Of a stretch of 61,495 nucleotides of DNA, positions 40,698 through 49,316 are shown piece after piece; positions within the stretch are counted from its first letter, which is position 1, and every line of letters starts with the position of its first letter. Below the pieces are notes generated by a model. That model was not told the DNA's origin. It searched no databases and saw only the letters and a list, made by a program, of their open reading frames with translations. This stretch comes from Hymenobacter lapidiphilus (lineage in GTDB: Bacteria > Bacteroidota > Bacteroidia > Cytophagales > Hymenobacteraceae): contig NZ_JABKAU010000027.1 of NCBI RefSeq assembly GCF_013377885.1, forward strand, positions 1 to 61,495. Direction: 5' to 3'. A program made the translations under genes and the position numbers.

Positions 40698-41363
40698 TTA
40701 CAGGAGATAAATGCCGTCGTTCAGCCGCACCAGCTCGTGCTTCTGGAAGCGTCGGTACTGCCACACCGGCTGCTCAAACGTGCGATAGGTGCCGAAGCGT
40801 TTGGTACGCGTGTTCATGAGCACCACGCGCTGATGGCCCATGTCGCTGATGAAGGCGTGTTCTTCGTAGACGGCGATGTCTTCCGGGTGGTCGAACTCGC
40901 CGGGTTCCCACGCCTCGCTCCCGCCCAAGGCGAAGAACTGACGGCCCGTGGTCACGTCGTACTGCGCCACCTGGTGGTAGCAGGGGTCGGCCGTCCACAA
41001 GTGTCCCTGGACATCGAGCGCAATGCTGTAGAAGCTGCACACGGGCGCAATGGCGTCGGGCAAGGCGCGCCGCAGCGTGCCGTCCGGGGTGAACAAGCGG
41101 ACGACCGATTCTTGGTAAAAGCAGCGCAGAGTGTTGCCACCGGGCAGGTAAACCACTTCTTCTCCATCCTGGTACGGCCCGGCCGCCCCGCAGTATTTGG
41201 CCTCGTTGAACTCCTGTTCCGTGACGGCAACGTTGTGGACCGTGTCGGTTTTGAAGTAGGCGTAGGGCACGTGGCGCAGGCGCGTGCGTTGCACCCGGTA
41301 GTAGAGCCAATCAGGGGTACACACCAAATCGAACGCACCGGCTTCGGTTGGAAGCTTGGTCAT
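40698..41363 (-). CDS. NHL/beta-propeller-like protein, 221 aa
   Basis: Cytoplasmic protein with beta-propeller-type blades: VVRLFTPDGTLRRALP, FYSIALDVQGHLWTADPCYHQVAQYDV, GEFDHPEDIAVYEEHAFISDMGHQRVVLM are NHL-like repeats, too few for a full six-bladed fold, so it may be partial or a four-bladed type. ATG at 41363; the upstream frame to 41399 is less likely. It sits between two minus-oriented repeat remnants, so it is probably a cassette. Function unknown. Confidence 0.6.
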   Translation of the reverse strand: MTKLPTEAGAFDLVCTPDWLYYRVQRTRLRHVPYAYFKTDTVHNVAVTEQEFNEAKYCGAAGPYQDGEEVVYLPGGNTLRCFYQESVVRLFTPDGTLRRALPDAIAPVCSFYSIALDVQGHLWTADPCYHQVAQYDVTTGRQFFALGGSEAWEPGEFDHPEDIAVYEEHAFISDMGHQRVVLMNTRTKRFGTYRTFEQPVWQYRRFQKHELVRLNDGIYLL

Positions 41364-41460
41364 GAAAGGTCGGAGAAATAATCGGCCAGCGAAGCACACA
41401 AAGGTGGGGATTTCAGCGTCTTTCTCGCTTGGCTAACCGCTCTCTAGCCGGAACGCAGTA

Positions 41461-41490
41461 AGTTCAGGCTTGGACCGTTTGGGTAGACTG
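41461..41490 (-). repeat. Cassette repeat, right array copy 4 (partial)
   Basis: CTTGGACCGTTTGGGTAGACTG; core recognisable, hairpin half eroded. Confidence 0.6.
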
Positions 41491-41580
41491 CGTATATTCA
41501 GAAACTTAAATGAAAAAGTCGGTGTGCAACCTATAGCTTGCGTGGCCGGTCATCAAGCGGAACTCATTACCTACTTCTTC

Positions 41581-41937
41581 ATGAACTCGAAACCTACTCG
41601 CTTTGCTGTTTGGCTGTTCGGCAGTCTGTGTTCTTTGGCAACCGTGGGCTGTACCGGCGAACAAGAGGACCCGGCACCAGAGTTGGTGGGGGTACGCTAC
41701 GCTCAAACTCAATGTGCCGACCGCTGGGGCCAAGCCGCAAGCACACAACAACTCCTAGCCGCAGCCCAGGGCTACCTAGCTCAACAGAACCTCACGCTGC
41801 ATCAGCCACGAGCCAGCATCAAAGACGCTGGCGCTGTTTGCACCGCCTGTACTTGTCCCACAGGCCTAGTGCTGGAGGGTACGGTGCAACCAGCCGACTT
41901 ACCAGCCGTGCTCGCCTTGGGCTTTACCAAGCAGTAG
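41581..41937 (+). CDS. Putative lipoprotein, 118 aa
   Basis: Exported lipoprotein with signal ending LATVGC. The mature region contains CADRWG and CTACTCPTGLVLEGTV with three Cys in a tight cluster, which could bind metal or form disulfides, and ends in a helical LPAVLALGFTK. Unrecognised family. ATG at 41581. It lies after repeat copy 4; the genes that follow form a longer interval without repeats. Confidence 0.6.
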   Translation: MNSKPTRFAVWLFGSLCSLATVGCTGEQEDPAPELVGVRYAQTQCADRWGQAASTQQLLAAAQGYLAQQNLTLHQPRASIKDAGAVCTACTCPTGLVLEGTVQPADLPAVLALGFTKQ

Positions 41938-42039
41938 CCACCTTGTCTCTCACCCGTTCCTATTGCCATTCCCCGGGCAGTACCCGCATTTGCTTGTGGC
42001 TGCGAAAATGCTCGTTTGTGTTTGACTTGTAGCCGCTGT

Positions 42040-42465
42040 CTAATTCACGGTGGCGGTGTGGCCGAAGTGCTCTTGCAGCACCTGGTTGATTTTGTCGCGG
42101 GTGAGAGGCTTGGTAAGGTAGCCTTGGATGGGCAACCCCTGCATCTGCTCCAGGTCGTTGGGGTTGAGGGAGGTGGTGAGCATGATGATGACCACCGTGG
42201 GGTTTTCCCGTTCGGGCCGTTGGGCGTAGACCCGCAAAAACTCGAAGCCGTTCATCAGCGGCATGTTGATATCGAGCAGGATGAGGGCCGGGCAGGCGGA
42301 CGAGGTGGACAGCTCGCAGTGGGCGTGCAGCAGGTCGAGGGCTTGCTGGCCGTTGACAGCCACCAGCACTTCATCGCTGATGGCCATGCGCCGGAGCAGT
42401 TTCGAGTTCAGGTAATTGGTGGTGTTGTCGTCGTCGACGAGCAGGGCACAGGAAATAGCGGCCAT
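42040..42465 (-). CDS. Single-domain response regulator, 141 aa
   Basis: CheY-like receiver that takes phosphate from a histidine kinase: acidic DDDN near the N-terminus, phospho-acceptor Asp in LILLDINMPLMNG, Thr in IMLTTSLNP and Lys in GYLTKPL. No output domain, so it acts by protein contact or in a phosphorelay. It starts 4 bases after the stop of the kinase gene on the same strand, so the two are an operon and likely partners. Confidence 0.93.
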   Translation of the reverse strand: MAAISCALLVDDDNTTNYLNSKLLRRMAISDEVLVAVNGQQALDLLHAHCELSTSSACPALILLDINMPLMNGFEFLRVYAQRPERENPTVVIIMLTTSLNPNDLEQMQGLPIQGYLTKPLTRDKINQVLQEHFGHTATVN

Positions 42466-42469
42466 GGAC

Positions 42470-45028
42470 TTATTGGGGAACGAATTCGGGAAAGGGAGCC
42501 CCGCCGGGGTTGGCGTGGGGCAGGAAAACGAAGAAGGTGGTGCCGGCCCCGAGCTGGCTGTGCACCTCGATGCGCCCGCCGGCGTTTTCGACCATGCGCT
42601 TGACCATGTACAGGCCGATGCCGGTGCCCTCGACGTGGTCGTGAAAGCGCCGGAACATGCCGAAGAGCTGGGGCAGCTGGTGGGCAGCGAGGCCGAGGCC
42701 GTTGTCGTGCACTTCGAGCACGGTGTGGCCCGGCCGCACGTGGGCCTGCAGGTCGACGCGGGGCGGGCGGTCGGGCGAGTGGTACTTGACGGCGTTGGAA
42801 AGCAGGTTGTAGACGATGCTGCGCAGGTTCTTTTCGGAAAACTCGATGGCCGGCAAGGCCGGCACGTCCACCACCAGATTGGCCCCCGTGGCGCGCAGGA
42901 GCGTCTCCAAGTCCCCGCGCACGTCCTCGATGACGGCCGCTAGGTTGACCGGGGCGGTGGCGAGGGCATGCTCTTGCTGCAGCTTCGACACCTCGGTGAG
43001 GTGGTCGATGGTGCGCTTGAAGCGTTCCACGGCATCGAACATCCGGGTCAACGTGGGGCCTATTTCCGGGTCTTGGGCAACTTCAGGGGGCAGCTCTTCC
43101 TGCAGCAGGTAGAGCAGGCCTTCGATGTTGGAGATGGGGGCTTTGAGGTCGTGCGAGGCGGTGTAGATGAAGTTGTCCAGGTCCACGTTGGTGCGCGTGA
43201 GCTGCTGGTTGGACGCGGCCAGTTCAGCGGCCAAGGTCCGCGCCTGCTGGCCGCTTTCTTCCACCACGCGCCGGGCCTGCACCTGGTCGGTCACTTCGTG
43301 GGCAAAGACGAGCACGCCGTCGATGGTGCCCTGCGCGGTGCGGCGGGCCTGGTAGGTGAAGGTCGAGTAGACGTCCTCCAGCGGGCCGCCGGCGTGGCGG
43401 GCCAGCATCAGGGGCAGCTCCTGAGCCACATAGGTTTCGCCGGTTTCATACACCCGCTGCAGGATGACCGGGATGTCGGTGCTGCCCAGCTCGGGCAAGG
43501 CCACCAACAGGGGCTTGCCGGCCAGCTCCCGCCCGGGAAAGATGCGTTGGTAGGCCGGGTTGACGAGTTGGTACACCAACTCAGGGCCGTCGAGGATGAC
43601 GATGGGCGCAGGGGCTTCCATGAAAAGGTGATGCAGCTGCTGGCGCTCGGCCTCGCGCTGTTGGCGGGCCCGCACTTGCTCGGTGACGTCGTAGGCGAAA
43701 ACGGAGACGCCGGCCACCGCGCCGCCCTCCCGGTAGGCTTGGTAGGTGAAGTTGAAGTAGCGGGCGCGTGACGCCTCCCCCGGGGCGGGCCGCGGCGTGA
43801 AGGGCATCTCCTGGCCGTAGTAAGTTTCCCCGGTGCGGTACACTTGCTCTATCAGGGCCACGAAGCCCTGCTCGGCCATCTCCGGCGCGGCTTCCGCCGC
43901 ATCCCGACCCACCAGTTGGCGGCCGGGAAAGAGGGCCTGGTAGGCGGGGTTGACGTACTCGAAGCGGTGGCCGGGGGCCCGCAGTAGGGCCACCAGGGCT
44001 GGGGTTTGCTCGAATACCTGGTAAAGTAGGGCCCGCTGGTCGGCCTGCTGCTGGGCAGCGGCCAGCAGGTCGGCCTGCAGGGACAGGGCTTCCTGCGTGC
44101 GCTCCTGCACGCGGGCTTCGAGCTCCTGGTTGAGCTGGTGCAGTTGCTGGCGCGCCACGACTTGCTCGGTGACGTCCAAGCCCACCGTGATGAGGCCCGT
44201 GGTCCGCCCCTGGGCGTCGTGCAGGGGCTGGTAGGTGAAGTTGTAGTAGCCCAGCGCCGGTGGCTCGGCCGGGTCGCGGGCCAGCCGCGTGGGGCGTTCC
44301 CGGAAGACCAACGGCTCGCCGGTGCGCAGCGCCTGGTCCAGCAGTTCCTCCAGCCCCTGCCCGGCCAGGTCGGGCAAGGCCTCAAACAGGGGGCGGCCGA
44401 GCGCGGGCCCGACCGGGCGGCCCCACAGCGCGCCGAGCGAGGGGTTGGCCAGCTCCACGACGAACTCGGCCCCCCGCAGGATGGCGATGGATACCGGGGC
44501 CTGCTCGAAGGCGCGGCCCAGCGCGGCCCGTTGCTCTTCGGCGTCGGCGCGAGCGGCGCGTTCGGCCGCCTGGGCGTCGCGCAGCGCGTTTTCGACGGGC
44601 GTGCGGGGCTGGTCGCCGGTGTCGGTGCAGCTGACGACGAGCAGGTCCTGGTGGCGCTGGGCGGCGAGGCGGAAGTAGTTGTCGATGCCGTCGGCCTGGT
44701 AGTACAGCTCAAAGGCACCGGGCGCGTCCGACGCGTACGTGCGGCGGTAGAAGTCGAAGACGCCCGTGCTGGCCATTTCCGGGAAGCGGGCCAGGGCCGT
44801 GGTGCCCGGCTGCTCGGGCAGGCCCGTCATGCGCTGGGCGGCGGGGTTGAGGTAGTCGAGGGCGAAGTCAACAATTTCGGGTCCGTCGGGGCCGTCAGGG
44901 CCGTCGGGGCCGTACACGGGGCGCAGCAGGTTCACGGCCGAGAGCGAGACGGCCAGCAGCGTGGACAGCAGGGCGTCGGGGAAGGCGTACGCGGACACAG
45001 CCGGAGCTAGGGGAGAGCGAAAGGCCAT
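42470..45028 (-). CDS. Hybrid-free multi-PAS histidine kinase, 852 aa
   Basis: Sensor kinase, apparently soluble. Four PAS domains in tandem (about residues 50-145, 168-300, 335-460 and 467-590), the last three with the FEQAP/FEQTP/FMEAP and YVNPAYQALFPGR-type pattern, then a HisKA domain (YTASHDLKAPISNIEG, phospho-acceptor His about residue 634) and a HATPase domain (LLSNAVKYHSPDRPP, DNGLGL, GTGIGLYMVKRM). No transmembrane segments are obvious. No receiver domain, hence the separate response regulator downstream. Ligand unknown; PAS signals such as redox or small ligands are typical. Confidence 0.92.
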   Translation of the reverse strand: MAFRSPLAPAVSAYAFPDALLSTLLAVSLSAVNLLRPVYGPDGPDGPDGPEIVDFALDYLNPAAQRMTGLPEQPGTTALARFPEMASTGVFDFYRRTYASDAPGAFELYYQADGIDNYFRLAAQRHQDLLVVSCTDTGDQPRTPVENALRDAQAAERAARADAEEQRAALGRAFEQAPVSIAILRGAEFVVELANPSLGALWGRPVGPALGRPLFEALPDLAGQGLEELLDQALRTGEPLVFRERPTRLARDPAEPPALGYYNFTYQPLHDAQGRTTGLITVGLDVTEQVVARQQLHQLNQELEARVQERTQEALSLQADLLAAAQQQADQRALLYQVFEQTPALVALLRAPGHRFEYVNPAYQALFPGRQLVGRDAAEAAPEMAEQGFVALIEQVYRTGETYYGQEMPFTPRPAPGEASRARYFNFTYQAYREGGAVAGVSVFAYDVTEQVRARQQREAERQQLHHLFMEAPAPIVILDGPELVYQLVNPAYQRIFPGRELAGKPLLVALPELGSTDIPVILQRVYETGETYVAQELPLMLARHAGGPLEDVYSTFTYQARRTAQGTIDGVLVFAHEVTDQVQARRVVEESGQQARTLAAELAASNQQLTRTNVDLDNFIYTASHDLKAPISNIEGLLYLLQEELPPEVAQDPEIGPTLTRMFDAVERFKRTIDHLTEVSKLQQEHALATAPVNLAAVIEDVRGDLETLLRATGANLVVDVPALPAIEFSEKNLRSIVYNLLSNAVKYHSPDRPPRVDLQAHVRPGHTVLEVHDNGLGLAAHQLPQLFGMFRRFHDHVEGTGIGLYMVKRMVENAGGRIEVHSQLGAGTTFFVFLPHANPGGAPFPEFVPQ

Positions 45029-45218
45029 AGATAAACGGGGGCAAACCCGTGCGACTAGACATCGGGCAATGAAGATGCGAAGTAATACAGATTACCGGTA
45101 AATAGGTATACCAGGCCTGTGGTCGGATGGCTAACGGCCCCGCCCGTGAGGGACAAACCAACAGGTGCCAACCTTGTTATTCTGCGCTCCCCACCTTTTG
45201 TCTTCTTTTGGTTTTCCC

Positions 45219-45371
45219 ATGCCCCCACCCACTGCCCTGGCCCCTGCAACGGAACGGGTGATTTCGGCGCAGGCGCTGCTAGCCAAGTTGCTGCAGGGCA
45301 GCGAGGAGGGGGTGAATGGGACGCACGCAGGAAACGGTGCGGAGCTCCCCCGAGCTGCCAAGCCGCGCTGA
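45219..45371 (+). CDS. Possible short ORF, 50 aa
   Basis: Low support. The region 45029-45430 between the kinase and the GAF gene is mostly non-coding; this short frame (MPPPTALAPATERVISAQALL..) has a helical start that looks like the beginning of a longer protein but stops early. It could be a truncated gene or a shadow. Confidence 0.25.
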   Translation: MPPPTALAPATERVISAQALLAKLLQGSEEGVNGTHAGNGAELPRAAKPR

Positions 45372-45430
45372 GCAACGTGGCGCTGTGCTGCTGTTCGAGG
45401 CCGCAGGCTAAGGGGCCTGCCTTTGCAACG

Positions 45431-45919
45431 ATGAATTCAACCACTCCCCCCGAAGAACACACCATGCACGCGGAAATAACCGAATTTACCGCGGTGCAGC
45501 AGCAGCAGGGGGTGCTCGGGGCCCTGGGCTACCTGAACCACCGCACGCCGCACCGCTACACGAGCGTGTTCCGTTTCGACGGGGACATGCTGCGCAGCGA
45601 GGCGCTGTTTGAACGGAATAAGCCCGACGTGCGCCTGGGGACCGACGCGCTCCTGGCCACCACGTACTACTCACTGGTGAGCCGCACCGAGGCGCCGGTG
45701 CAGGTTCTGGACACGGCCGTCGACCCGCAGGCGTTGGGCATCGACACGCCGGTGATTTCCTACTGCGGGGCACTTATCCGCGACGGGCAGGGCAAGGCCT
45801 TCGGCACGCTGTGCCACTACGACCTGCAACGCTGCCAGGAGCGCACCACCGACCAGCCCCTGCTGGAAGCGGCGGCGCAGCTGCTCTACCAGCGGATGCA
45901 CCCGGACGGGGCGAAATAA
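45431..45919 (+). CDS. GAF-domain protein, 162 aa
   Basis: Single GAF domain: RYTSVFRFDGDMLRSEALFER, then TTYYSLVSRTEAPVQVLDTAVDPQ, VISYCGALIRDGQGKAFGTLCHYD and ending EAAAQLLYQRM, the typical order of GAF small-molecule sensors. No output domain. ATG at 45431 (a second Met at residue 12 is an alternative). It is encoded next to, but divergent from, the PAS kinase and may feed signals to it. Confidence 0.75.
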   Translation: MNSTTPPEEHTMHAEITEFTAVQQQQGVLGALGYLNHRTPHRYTSVFRFDGDMLRSEALFERNKPDVRLGTDALLATTYYSLVSRTEAPVQVLDTAVDPQALGIDTPVISYCGALIRDGQGKAFGTLCHYDLQRCQERTTDQPLLEAAAQLLYQRMHPDGAK

Positions 45920-45980
45920 GTCCGGATGAAGCGGGCGGATCGCTACCTCGGCTGTTAGCTGCGCTGTTTGGTTAAAAAAA

Positions 45981-46032
45981 CGGCTCCTTCAATTGAACAG
46001 AGCACGTTTAGCTTTGGACCGTTTGCGTGAAC
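45981..46032 (-). repeat. Cassette repeat, right array copy 5 (near consensus)
   Basis: Excellent full-length copy: CGGCTCCTTCAATTGAACAG, then CGTTTAGCTTTGGACCGTTTG, GTGAAC end. It includes TAGCTTTG, an exact match to the Bacteroidota -7 box TAnnTTTG, though without a clear -33 partner. Confidence 0.95.
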
Positions 46033-46100
46033 TCTGGGGAGGGGATATGTTATTTCTTGCGCTCGATATGCAAAATCAATTGCCTGAGCATCCTGTACGC

Positions 46101-46595
46101 ATGCGCTACCTTCTGCTTATTCCGCTGGCCTCGCTGCTGTTCGGCCCCTTGCTTGCCTTCGGGCAACCCTCCCCCGTGCCTGCGTCCCCCGACAATCGGG
46201 CGTGGCTCGACAGCGTGCAACGCCTCGCGCTGCAGCAACAAGTGGCGGCCGTGCGAGCGCGGGCGTGGCGCGACACGTTGCAGGCCCCGTCTCAAACGAC
46301 CCTGTGCTGGACGGGTGTTTCCGCAGCTAAGCGCAACGCCACCCCGACCCTGGCCCTAACCGGCCCCTCCAAGCTCGACGGTTGCCCCCTCCTATACGTG
46401 GTGAACGGGCAGCCTTTCCACCACAACGACCCGGCCACGACAGCAGCCCTGCAACGGGCGCTCACGCGCGGCCCCATTCGACAGGTGACGCTCCTATACG
46501 GGACCGCGGCGGCCGCGCTCTACGGTTCGCGCGGGGCCACCGGGGTCGTAGTGCTCTCGGACCGGAAGGCCAAACAACGGGAGCGTGCCCAGTAG
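46101..46595 (+). CDS. Secreted stand-alone TonB-plug-like protein, 164 aa
   Basis: Signal peptide (MRYLLLIPLASLLFGPLLAFG) followed by ~60 helical residues and a C-terminal region LYVVNGQPFHHNDPATTAALQRALTRGPIRQVTLLYGTAAAALYGSRGATGVVVLSD. The last part has the sequence logic of the plug domain of TonB-dependent receptors (VDG..., I.SI.VLKG..AALYGSRGANGVILI) with no barrel. It could be an inhibitor or a surface/periplasmic receptor decoy, but no such role is established. ATG at 46101. Only gene in its interval. Confidence 0.65.
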   Translation: MRYLLLIPLASLLFGPLLAFGQPSPVPASPDNRAWLDSVQRLALQQQVAAVRARAWRDTLQAPSQTTLCWTGVSAAKRNATPTLALTGPSKLDGCPLLYVVNGQPFHHNDPATTAALQRALTRGPIRQVTLLYGTAAAALYGSRGATGVVVLSDRKAKQRERAQ

Positions 46596-46653
46596 CCAAT
46601 TCACTATTTCAACCCTCCTATTTCTGAACGCGCCCTGTGCCTGATCAGGCCCG

Positions 46654-47001
46654 TTAAGCGGCCTCTAAAATGAAGTCGGCGGGAATGCCCAGGCGCTGGT
46701 AGAGGCGCTTGGCCAGGTCCAGGTTGATGCGGCGGCCCTGCAGCACGTCGCTCAGGCGCGAGGCCGGGATGCCCAGCAGCGCGGCCAGGTTCTTCTTGTT
46801 GAGCTTGCGCCGGTACATCTCCAGCTCCAGCCGGCCCACCAGCGTCCGGGGCTCGGGCAATTCGTAGCCCTGCCCCTTTTCGTAGGCACTGATGGCGTCG
46901 CGCAGTGCCCGCATGGGCGCCAGGTCCGCGGGTTCGTGGTCCATCCAGGCCGTGAACTGGTCCAGGGCCTGTTGGTAGTCGGCTTGGGTGCGAATGTCCA
47001 T
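46654..47001 (-). CDS. higA: HigA-type antitoxin, copy 1, 115 aa
   Basis: XRE-family antitoxin that neutralises HigB and represses the pair. The N-terminal half (DYQQALDQFTAWMDHEPADL) is helical and specific for HigA; the C-terminal half holds the HTH (KLNKKNLAALLGIPASRLSDVLQGRRINLDLAKRLYQRLGIPADFIL). ATG at 47001, 53 bases after the toxin stop, in the toxin-first order typical of higBA. A second copy at 59357 differs at 5 of 115 residues. Confidence 0.93.
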   Translation of the reverse strand: MDIRTQADYQQALDQFTAWMDHEPADLAPMRALRDAISAYEKGQGYELPEPRTLVGRLELEMYRRKLNKKNLAALLGIPASRLSDVLQGRRINLDLAKRLYQRLGIPADFILEAA

Positions 47002-47054
47002 GAGTAAGAAGCGTATAAAATGGGAGAGAAGCAACGGGTGCTCAACGCGGGTGC

Positions 47055-47348
47055 TCAAACGGTGTCGGCGTCGATGTTGTCGTATTGCTGGTGCGTGCCC
47101 ACAAAGCGGATGAACACGGTGCGGGTGGCGAAGTGCAGCCGGGCCACCAGGCGGTAGCGGTTGCCCCGGATGTTGAACACGTAGCGCCCGTCGCGGGTGT
47201 AGTCGGCCGTGTTGTAGTCGCGGATCACATCCGCGTGCCGGGCCCAGTCGCTTTCCTGTACGAAGACGTACCAGGCACTCAGCGCTTCTTTCGCATCGGG
47301 GTGCTTTTCCCAAAACTCCCGCAGCGGCTTCTGGGAAATGATGACCAT
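47055..47348 (-). CDS. higB: HigB-type mRNA interferase toxin, copy 1, 97 aa
   Basis: RelE-superfamily ribosome-dependent endoribonuclease. KPLREFWEKHPDAKEALSAWY, YTRDGRYVFNIRGNRYRLVAR and VFIRFVGTHQQYD are the HigB blocks. ATG at 47348. Upstream, a short AT-rich leader (about 47370-47400) is also similar in the second copy, so the promoter moved with the pair. The copy at 59744 differs at 6 of 97 residues. Confidence 0.93.
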   Translation of the reverse strand: MVIISQKPLREFWEKHPDAKEALSAWYVFVQESDWARHADVIRDYNTADYTRDGRYVFNIRGNRYRLVARLHFATRTVFIRFVGTHQQYDNIDADTV

Positions 47349-47484
47349 ACCCAAAGGTACGATGCACAGTTCTGGAATTGATAATTTCCTCCTGAAATAT
47401 GTAATTACACTTTCTGGAAATTAGTTCCCCACTTAGAACGTCTCCTTTTGCTCCAGCAGTATAATCAAGTGAAGATAATCACGG

Positions 47485-49152
47485 TTACGACAGCCCCGTG
47501 ATGACGCCGTCGTCGTCGATGTCCATGCCCTCGGAGGCGGGCACGGCCGGCAGCCCGGGCATGCGCAGCAGGGAGCCGAGAAGGGGAATGACAAAGCCGG
47601 CCCCGGTGGCCAGCTCAAATTCGCGCACCGTCACGCGGAAACCCACTGGCCGGCCGATGAGCTTTTCGTTGTCGGAAAACGACTTCTGCGTTTTGGCCAT
47701 GCAGATGGGCAGGTGGGCAAACCCCAGTCGGTTGATGCGGCGAATATCGGCTTCGGCTTTGGGCGAGTAATCCACCCCGGCAGCTCCGTAAATCTCCCGG
47801 GCAATGGTCTCGATTTTGGCCTTGATGGGCTGGTCCCAGGCGTACAAGGGCCGGAAGCGGTTGGCGCCGCTCGCGATGCTGGCCAGCACGGCCTCGGCCA
47901 GCCGGGTGGCGCCGGCGCCGCCCTCGGCCCAGCTGGTGCTCACTACGGCCTGGACCCCCATATTCTGGCACAGGCGCTGCACCAGGGCCACTTCCTCGGC
48001 TGTGTCGCTTACGAAGTGGTTGATGGCCACCACGGGCTGAAATCCGAACTTTTGGGCGTTTTCCAGGTGCTTTTCGAGGTTGGCAAACCCCTGCTCACAC
48101 CGGGCCAGGTCGGGGGTGTTGATTTCCACGGGCGGGGCCCCGCCGTGGTGGCGCAGGGCCCGGATGGTGGCCACCATCACCAGGGCCGCCGGTGCCAGTG
48201 CTGCGTAGCCGCACTTGATGTTTAGGAATTTTTCGGCCCCCAGGTCGGCGCCGAAGCCGGCTTCCGTCACCACGTAGTCGCCCAACGAGAGGCCCATGCG
48301 AGTGGCCAGCACCGTATTAGTGCCCTGAGCAATGTTGGCAAAGGGCCCGCCATGTACCAGGGCCGGGTTGCCTTCCAGAGTTTGCACCAGATTGGGCTGC
48401 AGGGCGTCGCGCAGCAGGATGGCCATGGCTGCCTCCGCCTTCAGCTGGCGGGCGTACACGGGCTCGTTCGTGTAGGTGAACCCGACGAGGATGTTGCCGA
48501 GCTTGGCCTTCAAATCGGCCAGGCTGGTGGCCAGGCACAGGATGGCCATCACCTCCGAGGCGGCCGTGATGTTGAAGCCGTCGCTGCGCATCACCCCATT
48601 GGCTTTGCCGCCGAGGCCGATGATGATGTCGCGCAGGCTGCGGTCATTCAGGTCAATGACCCGCTTCCAGAGCACGGCGCGCGGGTCGAGGTTGAGCGGG
48701 TGGCCCGGCGTGTGGAGGGCGTTGTCGATGAGGGACGCCAGCAGGTTGTTGGCCTTTTCCACCGCGCTGAAATCACCCGTGAAGTGCAGGTTGATGTCGA
48801 CCAAGGGCCCCACCTGCGCATGTCCCCCGCCCGTGGCTCCGCCCTTGGCCCCGAACACCGGCCCCACGGAGGGCTCGCGCAGCACGGCAATGGCCCTTTT
48901 GCCCAGCTTGTTCAGCCCGTCGCTCAGGCCGATGGACATCGTCGTTTTGCCTTCGCCCGCCGGGGTGGGCGTCATGGCCGTGACCAGGATGAGTTGGGCC
49001 CGCGCCATCTTTTCCGCGTCAATCAGCGCCAGCGGCAGCTTGGCTTTGTGCTTGCCGTACAGCTCCAGGTCGTCCTCGGCAATGCCCAGCCGGGCGGCTA
49101 CGCTTTTGATGGGCGCGAGGGCCACGGATTGGGCAATCGAAAGGTCAGTCAT
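47485..49152 (-). CDS. fhs: Formate-tetrahydrofolate ligase, 555 aa
   Basis: ATP-dependent ligation of formate to tetrahydrofolate, giving 10-formyl-THF for one-carbon metabolism. The ATP-binding motif TPAGEGKTTMSIGL, LREPSVGPVFGAKGGATGGG and FTGDFSAVEKANNLLA are the classic blocks, with CMAKTQKSFSDNEK near the C-terminus. Length is normal, and ATG at 49152 gives the standard start. It is a housekeeping-type gene inside the cassette region, preceded by a repeat copy at 49193; the other side (47380-47470) has only weak repeat-like sequence (AACGTCTCCTTTTGCTCC). Recruitment from the chromosome or an extra copy are both possible. Confidence 0.97.
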   Translation of the reverse strand: MTDLSIAQSVALAPIKSVAARLGIAEDDLELYGKHKAKLPLALIDAEKMARAQLILVTAMTPTPAGEGKTTMSIGLSDGLNKLGKRAIAVLREPSVGPVFGAKGGATGGGHAQVGPLVDINLHFTGDFSAVEKANNLLASLIDNALHTPGHPLNLDPRAVLWKRVIDLNDRSLRDIIIGLGGKANGVMRSDGFNITAASEVMAILCLATSLADLKAKLGNILVGFTYTNEPVYARQLKAEAAMAILLRDALQPNLVQTLEGNPALVHGGPFANIAQGTNTVLATRMGLSLGDYVVTEAGFGADLGAEKFLNIKCGYAALAPAALVMVATIRALRHHGGAPPVEINTPDLARCEQGFANLEKHLENAQKFGFQPVVAINHFVSDTAEEVALVQRLCQNMGVQAVVSTSWAEGGAGATRLAEAVLASIASGANRFRPLYAWDQPIKAKIETIAREIYGAAGVDYSPKAEADIRRINRLGFAHLPICMAKTQKSFSDNEKLIGRPVGFRVTVREFELATGAGFVIPLLGSLLRMPGLPAVPASEGMDIDDDGVITGLS

Positions 49153-49192
49153 GTACAAAAAAGCAGCGGTTCGAGACTAGTAACAGGGAAGC

Positions 49193-49224
49193 CCTCGTTA
49201 TTCTTTCGGACCGGTTAACTGAAC
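49193..49224 (-). repeat. Cassette repeat, right array copy 6
   Basis: CTCGTTATTCTTTCGGACCG then GTTAACTGAAC; hairpin half shortened. Confidence 0.75.
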
Positions 49225-49316
49225 AATAGCCAGAAGCAACTTTTCGCTTGATAATCCGCTTTTTTGTAGCTGCCGGCCATGCGGCCGACTCACTGGACAA
49301 GCGTAACTTGGTCCCG

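Noticed and set aside
45981..46032. The repeat as a mobile promoter (TAGCTTTG matches the -7 box)
   Set aside because: Only some copies fit TAnnTTTG, no -33 TTG lies at the right distance, and many cassettes face the other way.
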